Positions 11,098 through 22,485 of a DNA stretch of 64,000 bases are shown here, in pieces. The first letter of the stretch is position 1. Every line of letters starts with the position of its first letter. Source of the DNA: Trichaptum fuscoviolaceum (lineage: Eukaryota; Basidiomycota; Agaricomycetes; Hymenochaetales; Trichaptaceae); contig CAJSYZ010000011.1 in NCBI GenBank assembly GCA_910574455.1, forward strand, positions 372,001 through 436,000, read 5' to 3'. The notes under the pieces were generated by a model. It was not told the DNA's origin and ran no database searches. It worked only from the letters and a program-made list of their open reading frames with translations. Made by a program: the position numbers and the translations under genes.

Positions 11098-14000
11098 ATG
11101 TCGGATGTCGTGCAACTTGAATTTGACGTATGCCCTTCTTTCAAAGTTCATATATTGCTATCCGTATTTACCTGTTGCTCTCAACTCGAAGGCAAAGATA
11201 GTACCACTCCGACGCGATGCCACTGGCAGTGACGGCGCACAGGCTGACTCCCACTCACTGGCAGGATGGCAGTCGGAAATTTACAAACTAATATACAATG
11301 TGTGTTTTGTACTATGCCACAAGAATTGTTTGGTGGCCTCTTACTAAGTTATACTGACATTCTGCCTTTCGCTTCTGCTCAAGCTTTCCAACCTTACTCC
11401 TGACAAGAGAGACTTCATCCAACAATTGATGCAGCCAAACTTACCGACTAGTAGCAACAACAATTCAAACGCCGAACTTGAAGTAAAATGTCTTGATATT
11501 TCTTTTAATCTGCCATGATGTTGATGTGTTCCCCCTTCTTACTTGTTTCAACACTGCCTGACATCAAGATAACGTTTGTTTACGATGGCAAAAAAGTTAA
11601 CAACCGAGTATGTCCTGTTCTCATTCTCCCTGTTCCATCTCTATCTCACTGGCAAGCAGGATTCTGCCGATGCTGCGGTTGCCTCGCCAGTTCGCGAAAC
11701 GCAATTGTCAAAGATTGATGACAGCGTAAACGTATGTCGTGCTACTTTTGTTTGTTATCATGCATAATGAATTCTCATCGTCTCATCTAAAGACGTCCAA
11801 TGCGCCTCCAGTAGACAGTAAGCAGAAGTTGCCGCCACGAGTGACACAAGAGACGTCCTCGGGAGTGAAACAACTCAGCCTGAGTTCCGGTATCGCTACA
11901 AGCAAGGAAGACTCTCAGGCTACCGATACTGCGGTGGCCGCGCCAGTTCGCGAAACGCAATTGTCGAAGATTGGTGACATCGTAGATGTATGTCGTGCTA
12001 TGTCATTTGCTTTTTCCCCAGCCATGCTGATTTGTTACCGTTTCCCCTTCTGCCTCCATTAGACGTTCAATGGACCCCCAGTACATGGTGTATGGCCAGT
12101 ACCTCTACCGCCGCCACTGGCAGTGACACAGAAGACAATCCCGGATACGACCCTTCTCACAGACAGTTCTAATATCATATCATTGGAAGCGAAAAAACCT
12201 GTGAAGACTCGGAGGATTTGGGATCTGAAGGATCATCTCAATTATTACTGGGGATGTCCGACCAACGCTGTTCCTGTCGGGCGTAGTGGATTTTTTGTGG
12301 GACGCCAGGGGAACATTCCGGGACCGCATAAGCGCGAGAAAGCGATGAAGCACATAAAACGTCCTTGACAACAACTGCCCTCTGATCGGGCAATGGCCCG
12401 TTTTGCTACCTATATTTGAAGACGCTTTTGATCGCTTTCACGTCAGGCATACCGTGACATGCATAGATATATGCAAGATTGGATATCATAAAGACGGGAA
12501 GGGGGAAGACGGGAGGTCAGATCCTGTTGTCGTGTGGATTGGAGTAATACCGTCCGAGTTGGAGGTGCTTATGCCCTCCGACTACGAGAGGCCTGTTGGT
12601 GATGTTTATTGTGAATGCGCCGACGCGATTAGAAGCTCCATTCGCAAGCGCTGGACATTATCAGGGCGGTTCGAGGTAGAATTTCGCGAGGCCATTCCTC
12701 AGTCCTGTCCCGCAAGTGGAGTGGTACCAACCCCTAATCCCCTGGACGACGGAAAACCTCTCGAACACGAACAACTACCTGGCCCCGTACCAGCACCTGG
12801 ACAATCACATGTAGTCGATGGCCTTGCCGCTCCCGCGTCTGGGTTCGGAAGTCTCGGCCAAGAAACCAAGGACCCGACAGAGAACGTTTCCTTACCTTGT
12901 TTTCGACCACTGGCACCTGATACCATAATTCCGGACAGCACGGCTCTTGACCTTCCGCCTGATAAAATTTTGGCCGGAGACTTCAGTGAACCCAGATCTC
13001 CTGAATCTATAATTAAGTCTCTAGAGGCATACACTTCAACCCTTCGAGGAACAAGCATAGGAGTTAGTGGTCAGGACACTTTCAGTACATGGGGTCCCAT
13101 CATCAAATTTCAGGGGTTGGATAAACTGTTCAGTTTGATTAACGGACATGCTATATTTTCCGCCTCTAGTGAAACTACCATCAACGAACTAGTGGACGCC
13201 GTTGAAAACCCAGCTGACGAGGACCAGCGTGTATCAGACGTCGAGGACAAGCGTGAACTATATCTAGTCCATATTCTACCTGATGCCTACCGTTCCTTTA
13301 TCGACAACGAATTCTGTCGAGCGTTAAATGAGCTTGGAAGACAAAGGCAGAGATGCAAAGAACGACTTGACAAACTGGAATTGATCTCGAAGGATTTACA
13401 AGCAGATGGTAGCGGAAGCATCGCAGTCCCAAGCGCTAAGTATGCTCCTTATGGTGGAATGACAATCAACATTTCCCAAGAAATCGAAATAGCCTCTGCG
13501 CTCTCCAAATCTACCACTAAAGCAATGGGGGACTATCACGAAATCCATCGGAAGGTTTACGAAAATTTCAACCTACTCGAACCTAATGGGACTCGCGCTG
13601 GGACCATTGGCTATGTTGGCTATTCGCATTCAGGCTCGCAGACCTGTGCCGAGATTGGGCATGAATTCGGTTTCAATTCTGAGTTTGCCCTCGTGCAGCT
13701 GTTCGACAAGAAAGTCAACGAAACGAACTTTCAGTGTAACGTCATTCACTTCGGGCAGCATCCTGAGACCAATGTCGTGCGTATTCGGTCGGCCTATAGA
13801 AAAGCAAAGGTTCCGTACCCTACGAATGGACGTCTCGAAATCAAGTCAGGGTATATCGAAAGGTCGGATCAATTCAATCATGAGATTGCGGTGTTAAAGG
13901 CTGGTGCTACCACTGGTGTAACAGTTGGATATGCGAACCCGATGGAGTCTGCGATCTACGCAGTCATAAATAGGACACTCGGCGGCAACCCGACGAATCC

Positions 14001-14283
14001 GCCACTGGCAAAGTTGAAAAAAGGAGCTGCACGCCTTGTCTGGAATATACCTTCAAAATACGACTACTGTTTCGCAAAAAGTGGTGATTCTGGTTCTCTG
14101 ATTGCTACCTTGGACGGCAAATGGGGCGGAATAATTACCGAAACTTGTGTCAAGGGTCTTCAAGTTAGCACAGGTGCTGACAACGGCGATTTCACCTACG
14201 CGCTCCCAGCATTCGCTATTGATGAGATGCTTACCTTTGCCAATTTTCCGCCGATCGTTGTACCAACGACACGCAAGGACTGA
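11098..14283 (+). pseudogene. Trypsin-fold serine protease-like protein, array copy 2 (frameshifted)
   Basis: Small exons open from the ATG at 11098 (MSDVVQLEFD) and join in phase 0 through GTATGC, GTGTGT, GTAAAA and GTATGT donors. They include the shared exon ITFVYDGKKVNNR, a 25-residue exon ending in SKIDDSVN and one 65-residue repeat exon ending in SKIGDIVD. The main exon starts after the AG near 12062. At 12356-12359 there are four A where copies 3 and 4 have three, so the frame ends four codons later. Downstream, the frame is open again from about 12403 to 14283. The protease part keeps a His (INGHAIF), has Glu where Asp is expected (SEFALVQL) and keeps the Ser (KSGDSGSLI). The DNA, including the sequence after the stop, is nearly the same as copy 4. 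The single-base lesion could be a real mutation or an assembly error in a homopolymer. Confidence 0.75.
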
Positions 14284-14566
14284 CTCTGAACAATGTATCT
14301 TTACTTTGTTAATCTGTCTTTCTTCCGCATTCCTCCACTACTATTCTTACTAGTTTCATGCTTTTCTGCTTTTGTTGTGTGTGTGTTGTACGCTAGTACT
14401 AATGGAATATCTGTTGCGAACTTGAGTATTGAGCCTGAACGACTCTTGAAGTATTATTCTTAGTAGTAGTTTCAACTGCCAGTTGGCAGCCTGAGTGCCG
14501 CACCGCCGCGTGTCACGGTGCAGGCTGACTCAGACTCGGAGGAACTTCAAGTACCGTGACTAGTAG

Positions 14567-14574
14567 TATATAAA
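14567..14574 (+). promoter_or_regulatory. TATA box candidate, array copy 3
   Basis: TATATAAA about 130 bp upstream of the ATG at 14704, next to a CTAGTAGTA word. Confidence 0.4.
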
Positions 14575-14703
14575 GTAAAAGAAATGGTCTTGTCTCGTAA
14601 TCGATGGTATGCCCTTTCCTTTTGAGTTTCCATCCTTCCCGTATTCAAGTTGACCTGTCGTATTCACTCCTGTCCTCATAATCTTGTCTCGCAGGCATTC
14701 GTA

Positions 14704-17700
14704 ATGTGGCCACGGAGGAGAGAGCGAGTCCGTTCCGAGTTCGCCAGTAATCATCGTAAACTTGAAGTGAGTGAAGTGCTACTACTACTAGTACTACTAG
14801 TATCTTCAAGTCATTCGAATATTAATCTGTTGTCTTCATTCCGACTCGGACTCGAAGAGGAACCCCCCCAAAGTCCGCACGAAATTGCGAGGTTTTCTAA
14901 GAACCATACAAGCCATCTTCGCGCCAAACACGACTCTAGCTAACGTGTGTCTTGATATCTTACTTTCAAGTTATTTACTGCCCTGCTAATTTCTCATTGT
15001 CTCGACTGTAGACGTCCAATGCGCCTCCAGTAGACAGCAAGCAGTTGAAGCCTCCGCGGCGACGGCGGGTGACACAGAAAGATAAGAAACACCATCGTTC
15101 CGGTATTGCAACAAGCGATGAAGACTCTACTCCTCGCGAAACGCAATTGCCGAAGATTGATGACAGCGTAAACGTATGTTGTGCTACTTTTGTTTGTTAT
15201 CATGCATAATGAATTCTCATCGTCTCATCTGAAGACGTCCAATGCGCCTCCAGTAGACAGTAAGCAGAAGTTGCCGCCACGAGTTACACAAGAGACGTCC
15301 TCGGGAGTGAAACAACTCAGCCTGAGTTCCGGTATCGCTACAAGCAAGGAAGACGCTCTCGCAACAAACAAGGAAGACTCTACATTTCGCGAAACGCAAT
15401 TGTCAAAGATTGATGACAGCGTAAACGTATGTCGTGCTACTTTTGTTTGTTATCATGCATAATGAATTCTCATAGTCTCATCTGAAGACGTCCAATGCGC
15501 CTCCAGTAGACAGTAAGCAGAAGTTGCCGCCACGAGTTACACAAGAGACGTCCTCGGGAGTGAAACAACTCAGCCTGAGTTCCGGTATCGCTACAAGCAA
15601 GGAAGACGCTTTCGCAACAAACAAGGAAGACTCTACATTTCGCGAAACGCAATTGTCAAAGATTGATGACAGCGTAAACGTATGTCATGCTACTTTTGTT
15701 TGTTATCATGCATAATGAATTCTCATTGTCTCATCTAAAGACGTCCAATGCGCCTCCAGTAGACAGTAAGCAGAAGTTGCCGCCACGAGTGACACAAGAG
15801 ACGTCCTCGGGAGTGAAACAACTCAGCCTGAGTTCCGGTATCGCTACAAGCAAGGAAGACGCTTTCGCAACAAACAAGGAAGACTCTACATTTCGCGAAA
15901 CGCAATTGTCAAAGATTGATGACAGCGTAAACGTATGTCATGCTACTTTTGTTTGTTATCATGCATAATGAATTCTCATCGTCTCATCTAAAGACGTCCA
16001 ATGCGCCTCCAGTAGACAGTAAGCAGAAGTTGCCGCCACGAGTGACACAAGAGACGTCCTCGGGAGTGAAACAACTCAGCCTGAGTTCCGGTATCGCTAC
16101 AAGCAAGGAAGACTCTCAGGCTACCGATACTGCGGTGGCCGCGCCAGTTCGCGAAACGCAATTGTCGAAGATTGGTGACATCGTAGATGTATGTCGTGCT
16201 ATGTCATTTGCTTTTTCCCCAGCCATGCTGATTTGTTACCGTTTCCCCTTCTGCCTCCATTAGACGTTCAATGGACCCCCAGTACATGGTGTATGGCCGG
16301 TACCTCTACCGCCGCCACTGGCAGTGACACAGAAGACAATCCCGGATACGACCCTTCTCACAGACAGTTCTAATATCATATCATTGGAAGCGAAAAAACC
16401 TGTGAAGACTCGGAGGATTTGGGATCTGAAGGATCATCTCAATTATTACTGGGGATGTCCGACCAACGCTGTTCCTGTCGGGCGTAGTGGATTTTTTGTG
16501 GGACGCCAGGGGAACATTCCGGGACCGCATAAGCGCGAGAAAGCGATGAAGCACATAAACGTCCTTGACAACAACTGCCCTCTGATCGGGCAATGGCCCG
16601 TTTTGCTACCTATATTTGAAGACGCTTTTGATCGCTTTCACGTCAGGCATACCGTGACATGCATAGATATATGCAAGATTGGATATCATAAAAGACGGGA
16701 AGGGGGAAGACGGGAGGTCAGATCCTGTTGTCGTGTGGATTGGAGTAATACCGTCCGAGTTGGAGGTGCTTATGCCCTCCGACTACGAGAGGCCTGTTGG
16801 TGATGTTTATTGTGAATGCGCCGACGCGATTAGAAGCTCCATTCGCAAGCGCTGGACATTATCAGGGCGGTTCGAGGTAGAATTTCGCGAGGCCATTCCT
16901 CAGTCCTGTTCCGCAAGTGGGGTGATACCAACCCCTAATCCCCTGGACGACGGAAAACCTCTCGAACACGAACAACTACCTGGCCCCGTACCAGCACCTG
17001 GACAATCACATGTAGTCGATGGCCTTGCCGCTCCCGCGTCTGGGTTCGGAAGTCTCGGCCAAGAAACGGAGGACCCGACAGAGAATGTTCCCTTACCTCG
17101 TTTTCGACCACTGGCATCTGAATCCAAAATTCCGTTCAGCCCGGCTCTCGTCCTTCCGCCCAATAAAATATTGATTGGAGACCCCAGTAAACCCAGATCT
17201 CCTGAATCTATAATTAATTCTCTAGAGGCATACACTTCAACCCTTCGAGGAACAAGCATAGGAGTTAGTGGTCAGGACACTTTCAGTACATGGGGTCCCA
17301 TCATCAAACTTCAAGGGAGCAACGAACTGTTCAGTTTGATCAGTCGTCATGCTGTCGTTTCCGACTCTAATTGGATTATAATTGATGAACGTGTCGACGC
17401 CTTTGGAACCCGCCGAAATGACAACTCGGAGGACCAGGGTTCAGCAGATGATGAGAATCGGATGTCAGTTGACGAGGTCGAGACACCAGAACCCGTGGTA
17501 CCAATCATCGAGGACAAGCAGTATCTAGTCCATATTCTACCTGATGCCCGCGTCATCAGTATCCGAGAAGCATTGGAGAAAGCGTGGAATACGTTTTCAA
17601 AAGAGTATAGCGAACTCAAAGCTGTTGAATGCTATCGGGCTCTGGCGTTGATCTCGAAGAATTTAATAGCAGATGATAGCGAACGCATCGCAGTCCCAAA

Positions 17701-18547
17701 TATCCCTAATTATTCTCCTTATGGTGGAATGACAATCAATATTTCCGAAGAAAGGAGAAAGGTCCTTCAGCTCTCCGAATCTATCAGTAATGCATTAGAG
17801 GGCTGTAACCGAATCCATAAGAAGATTGAAAATTACGTCCTCACCGAACCTACTAATGGGACTCGCGCTGGGACCATTGGCTATGTTGTCTATTCGCATC
17901 CAGACGGGGTTACCTGTGCCGAGATTGGGCATGAATTCGGTTTCTATTCTGAGTTTGCCCTCGTGAAGCTGCTCCACAAGAAAGTCAACGAAACGAACTT
18001 TCAGTGTAATGTCATTCACTTCGGGCAGCATCCTGAGACCAACATCGAGTATATTCGGTCGGCCTATGGAAAAGCAAAGGTTCCGTACCCTACGAATGAA
18101 CGTCTCGAGATCAAGTCAGGGTATATCGAAAGGTCGGTTCAATTCAATCAAGAGATTGCGGTGATAAAGGCTGGTGCTGCCACCGGTGTAACAGTTGGAG
18201 AAGCGAACCCGATAGAGTCTGCGATCTACGCAGTCATTAGTAGGACACTCGGCGGCAGCCCGACGCCACTGCCAACGTTGAAACAAAGGGATGTACGGTT
18301 TGTCTGGAATATACCTTCAAAATACTACTACAGTTTCGCAAAAAGTGGTGATTCTGGTTCTCTGATTGCTACCTTGGATGGCAAATGGGGCGGAATAATT
18401 ACCAAAACTTGTGTCAAGGGTCTTCGACGTTGGACGAGGGCTGATCTCGGCGATTTCACCTATGCGCTCCCAGCATTCGCTATTGATGACATGCTTACCC
18501 TTGCCAATTTTCCGCGGATCGTTGTACCAACGACACGCAAGGACTGA
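14704..18547 (+). pseudogene. Trypsin-fold serine protease-like protein, array copy 3 (exon-repeat expanded, frameshifted)
   Basis: The start is ATG 14704 (MWPRRRERVRSEF). Exon 1 ends at 14766 (GTGAGT); exon 2 encodes a basic RNPPKVRTKLRG segment. Then come five related exons, 15012-15173, 15235-15426, 15488-15679, 15741-15932 and 15994-16188, all multiples of three with phase-0 introns, and the main exon from 16264. The main exon has four A at 16690-16693 where the other copies have three, which shifts the frame within the shared N-terminal cassette; the rest is open to 18547. The protease half has diverged from copies 2 and 4 in the middle (about 17100-17850) but keeps the His (ISRHAVV), Glu (YSEFALVKL) and Ser (KSGDSGSLI). 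If the A insertion is an assembly error, this would be the longest member of the array. Confidence 0.75.
15012..16188 (+). repeat. Tandem exon duplication, 253-bp unit
   Basis: Exon starts at 15235, 15488, 15741 and 15994 are spaced by exactly 253 bp. Each unit is a 192-nt exon (195 in the last) plus a 61-nt intron with GTATGT donor and AAG acceptor, and exon and intron are both nearly identical between units. A more diverged first unit begins at 15012 (162-nt exon). Every exon starts with TSNAPPVDSKQ and ends with a SKIDDSVN-like motif. Because exon lengths are multiples of three and introns are in phase 0, unit number can change without breaking the frame. Confidence 0.9.
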
Positions 18548-18872
18548 CTCTGAACAATGTATCTTTACTTTGTTAATCTGTCTTTCTTCCGCATTCCTCC
18601 ACTACTATTCTTACTAGTTTCATGCTTTTCTGCTTTTGTTGTGTGTTGTTGTACGCTAGTACTAATGGAATATCTGTTGCGAACTTGAGCATTGAGCCTG
18701 AACGACTCTAGTATAGTGATATTCTTACTACTAGTACTACTAGGTTCAAGTTAGCCTCACTGCTCTATTTCAAGTTCAAGTTTGCCTAGTACTACGGTCC
18801 GATATGGACTCCGAGTCGGAGTCGTCACGCCACATCATCATGATCATCACAGTACTATACTACTACTAGTAG

Positions 18873-18878
18873 TATAAG
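18873..18878 (+). promoter_or_regulatory. TATA box candidate, array copy 4
   Basis: TATAAG about 65 bp before the ATG at 18940, preceded by a CTACTACTAGTAGTA palindrome. Confidence 0.4.
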
Positions 18879-18939
18879 AACGGTGTCCTGTCTTCAAATC
18901 TTGCCTCTCCACTCTCAGGTTTCCTATCAGTGGATAAGA

Positions 18940-21900
18940 ATGTCGAAGTCCGACTTCAGTCTGAATTTTAAAGTATGTCCTTCTTTCTTGTATCGCTGTA
19001 CTGGTATTGACTTGTTATTCCCCCACTTCACCCCGACACTATTATCTTTATTCTGGAAGGTCATTGTTGCACTAGAGCGCAGTGACACTCGCATAATATT
19101 TGATGTATGTCTTGTTGTCTCAGGCTTATGCAATTTTTGTGTAGTGCCGGTGGCTTCAAGTTCTTATTAGGTTTTACTGATATTCTATCTTTCTCTCTTC
19201 TCAACTTGAAGCTGTCCAACATTCCTGCTCAACGGAGAGCCGCTACTACGGAACAATTGTTACGGTTACATTACGATCCTAACAACAAGGCAAAGGTCAA
19301 AGTACGATTCACTAATTTATTCTTATCTGTCATGTTGAGTTGACCCCTCTCCATCTGCCTCAACATTGCATCACCAAGATAACGTTTGTTTACGATGGCA
19401 AAAAAGTTAACAACCGAGTATGTCCTGTTCTCATTCTCCCTGTTCCACGCTGATTTGTCTCTTTCCCCCATCTCTATCTCACTGGCAAGCAGGATTCTGC
19501 CGATGCTGCGGTTGCCTCGCCAGTTCGCGAAACGCAATTGTCAAAGATTGATGACAGCGTAAACGTATGTCGTGCTACTTTTGTTTGTTATCATGCATAA
19601 TGAATTCTCATCGTCTCATCTAAAGACGTCCAATGCGCCTCCAGTAGACAGTAAGCAGAAGTTGCCGCCACGAGTGACACAAGAGACGTCCTCGGGAGTG
19701 AAACAACTCAGCCTGAGTTCCGGTATCGCTACAAGCAAGGAAGACTCTCAGGCTACCGATACTGCGGTGGCCGCGCCAGTTCGCGAAACGCAATTGTCGA
19801 AGATTGGTGACATCGTAGATGTATGTCGTGCTATGTCATTTGCTTTTTCCCCAGCCATGCTGATTTGTTACCGTTTCCCCTTCTGCCTCCATTAGACGTT
19901 CAATGGACCCCCAGTACATGGTGTATGGCCGGTACCTCTACCGCCGCCACTGGCAGTGACACAGAAGACAATCCCGGATACGACCCTTCTCACAGACAGT
20001 TCTAATATCATATCATTGGAAGCGAAAAAACCTGTGAAGACTCGGAGGATTTGGGATCTGAAGGATCATCTCAATTATTACTGGGGATGTCCGACCAACG
20101 CTGTTCCTGTCGGGCGTAGTGGATTTTTTGTGGGACGCCAGGGGAACATTCCGGGACCGCATAAGCGCGAGAAAGCGATGAAGCACATAAACGTCCTTGA
20201 CAACAACTGCCCTCTGATCGGGCAATGGCCCGTTTTGCTACCTATATTTGAAGACGCTTTTGATCGCTTTCACGTCAGGCATACCGTGACATGCATAGAT
20301 ATATGCAAGATTGGATATCATAAAGACGGGAAGGGGGAAGACGGGAGGTCAGATCCTGTTGTCGTGTGGATTGGAGTAATACTGTCCGAGTTGGAGGTGC
20401 TTATGCCCTCCGACTACGAGAGGCCTGTTGGTGATGTTTATTGTGAATGCGCCGACGCGATTAGAAGCTCCATTCGCAAGCGCTGGACATTATCAGGGCG
20501 GTTCGAGGTAGAATTTCGCGAGGCCATTCCTCAGTCCTGTCCCGCAAGTGGAGTGGTACCAACCCCTAATCCCCTGGACGACGGAAAACCTCTCGAACAC
20601 GAACAACTACCTGGCCCCGTACCAGCACCTGGACAATCACATGTAGTCGATGGCCTTGCCGCTCCCGCGTCTGGGTTCGGAAGTCTCGGCCAAGAAACCA
20701 AGGACCCGACAGAGAACGTTTCCTTACCTTGTTTTCGACCACTGGCACCTGATACCATAATTCCGGACAGCACGGCTCTCGTCCTTCCGCCCGATAAACT
20801 ATTGATTGGAGACCCCAGTAAACCCAGATCTCCTGAATCTATAATTAAGTCTCTAGAGGCATACACTTCAACCCTTCGAGGAACAAGCATAGGAGTTAGT
20901 GGTCAGGACACTTTCAGTACATGGGGTCCCATCATCAAATTTCAGGGGTTGGATAAACTGTTCAGTTTGATTAACGGACATGCTATATTTTCCGCCTCTA
21001 GTGAAACTACCATCAACGAACTAGTGGACGCCGTTGAAAACCCAGCTGACGAGGACCAGCGTGTATCAGACGTCGAGGACAAGCGTGAACTATATCTAGT
21101 CCATATTCTACCTGATGCCTACCGTTCCTTTATCGACAACGAATTCTGTCGAGCGTTAAATGAGCTTGGAAGACAAAGGCAGAGATGCAAAGAACGACTT
21201 GACAAACTGGAATTGATCTCGAAGGATTTACAAGCAGATGGTAGCGGAAGCATCGCAGTCCCAAGCGCTAAGTATGCTCCTTATGGTGGAATGACAATCA
21301 ACATTTCCCAAGAAATCGAAATAGCCTCTGCGCTCTCCAAATCTACCACTAAAGCAATGGGGGACTATCGCGAAATCCATCGGAAGGTTTACGAAAATTT
21401 CAACCTACTCGAACCTAATGGGACTCGCGCTGGGACCATTGGCTATGTTGGCTATTCGCATTCAGGCTCGCAGACCTGTGCCGAGATTGGGCATGAATTC
21501 GGTTTCAATTCTGAGTTTGCCCTCGTGCAGCTGTTCGACAAGAAAGTCAACGAAACGAACTTTCAGTGTAATGTCATTCACTTCGGGCAGCATCCTGAGA
21601 CCAACATCGAGTGTATTCGGTCGGCCTATGGAAAAGCAAAGGTTCCGTACCCTACGAATGAACGTCTCGAAATCAAGTCAGGGTATATCGAAAGGTCGGA
21701 TCAATTCAATCATGAGATTGCGGTGTTAAAGGCTGGTGCTACCACTGGTGTAACAGTTGGATATGCGAACCCGATGGAGTCTGCGATCTACGCAGTCATA
21801 AATAGGACACTCGGCGGCAACCCGACGAATCCGCCACTGGCAAAGTTGAAAAAAGGAGCTGCACGCCTTGTCTGGAATATACCTTCAAAATACGACTACT

Positions 21901-22115
21901 GTTTCGCAAAAAGTGGTGATTCTGGTTCTCTGATTGCTACCTTGGACGGCAAATGGGGCGGAATAATTACCGAAACTTGTGTCAAGGGTCTTCAAGTTAG
22001 CACAGGTGCTGACAACGGCGATTTCACCTACGCGCTCCCAGCATTCGCTATTGATGAGATGCTTACCTTTGCCAATTTTCCGCCGATCGTTGTACCAACG
22101 ACACGCAAGGACTGA
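18940..22115 (+). CDS. Trypsin-fold serine protease-like protein, array copy 4 (intact)
   Basis: All exons join in phase 0 from ATG 18940 (MSKSDFSLNFK): a 15-residue exon (VIVALERSDTRIIFD), a 30-residue exon (LSNIPAQRRA...), ITFVYDGKKVNNR, a 25-residue exon, one 65-residue repeat exon and a main exon 19896-22115, about 898 residues in all. The main exon has a proline-rich lead (VPLPPPLAV), the shared N-terminal cassette, a proline-rich linker (about residues 180-280 of the exon), a helical stretch, and the protease half with His (INGHAIF), Glu (SEFALVQL), KAGATTGVTVG and Ser (KSGDSGSLI). No signal peptide or membrane segment is seen. Glu at the Asp position leaves activity open. Two patches (about 20776-20826 and 21570-21666) resemble copy 3 and the rest resembles copy 2, which suggests gene conversion. 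Confidence 0.82.
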
Positions 22116-22364
22116 CTCTGAACAATGTATCTTTACTTTGTTAATCTGTCTTTCTTCCGCATTCCTCCACTACTATTCTTACTAGTTTCATGCTTTTCTG
22201 CTTTTGTTGTGTGTTGTTGTACGCTAGTACTAATGGAATATCTGTTGCGAACTTGAGTATTGAGCCTGAACGACTCTTGTAGTAGCACTACTATTCTTAG
22301 TAGCAGTTTCAAACTGAGTCACTGGCACGCCACCACTCAGATAGTAGTAGCCTGCCAGTGAGTA

Positions 22365-22460
22365 CTCTACGTAGTACTACTACTCGCTTCAAGAAGAGGA
22401 CACTCAGCCTGAGGCTGACACTAGTACTACTACTACTACTACTAGTAGTAGTACTACTTC
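22365..22460. repeat. ACT/AGT microsatellite palindrome with CAGCCTGAGGCTG word
   Basis: A run of ACT trinucleotides turns into AGT trinucleotides at about 22425-22456, which can fold into a hairpin. The perfect odd palindrome CAGCCT-G-AGGCTG lies just before it at 22405-22417. Confidence 0.7.
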
Positions 22461-22485
22461 TAAATCTGCAACTCTGCTGCCTGAA

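Noticed and set aside
15209..16190. The 253-bp periodic block as a CRISPR array or satellite
   Set aside because: Each unit is an exon plus intron with coding potential and correct splice signals, and this is a eukaryotic genome.
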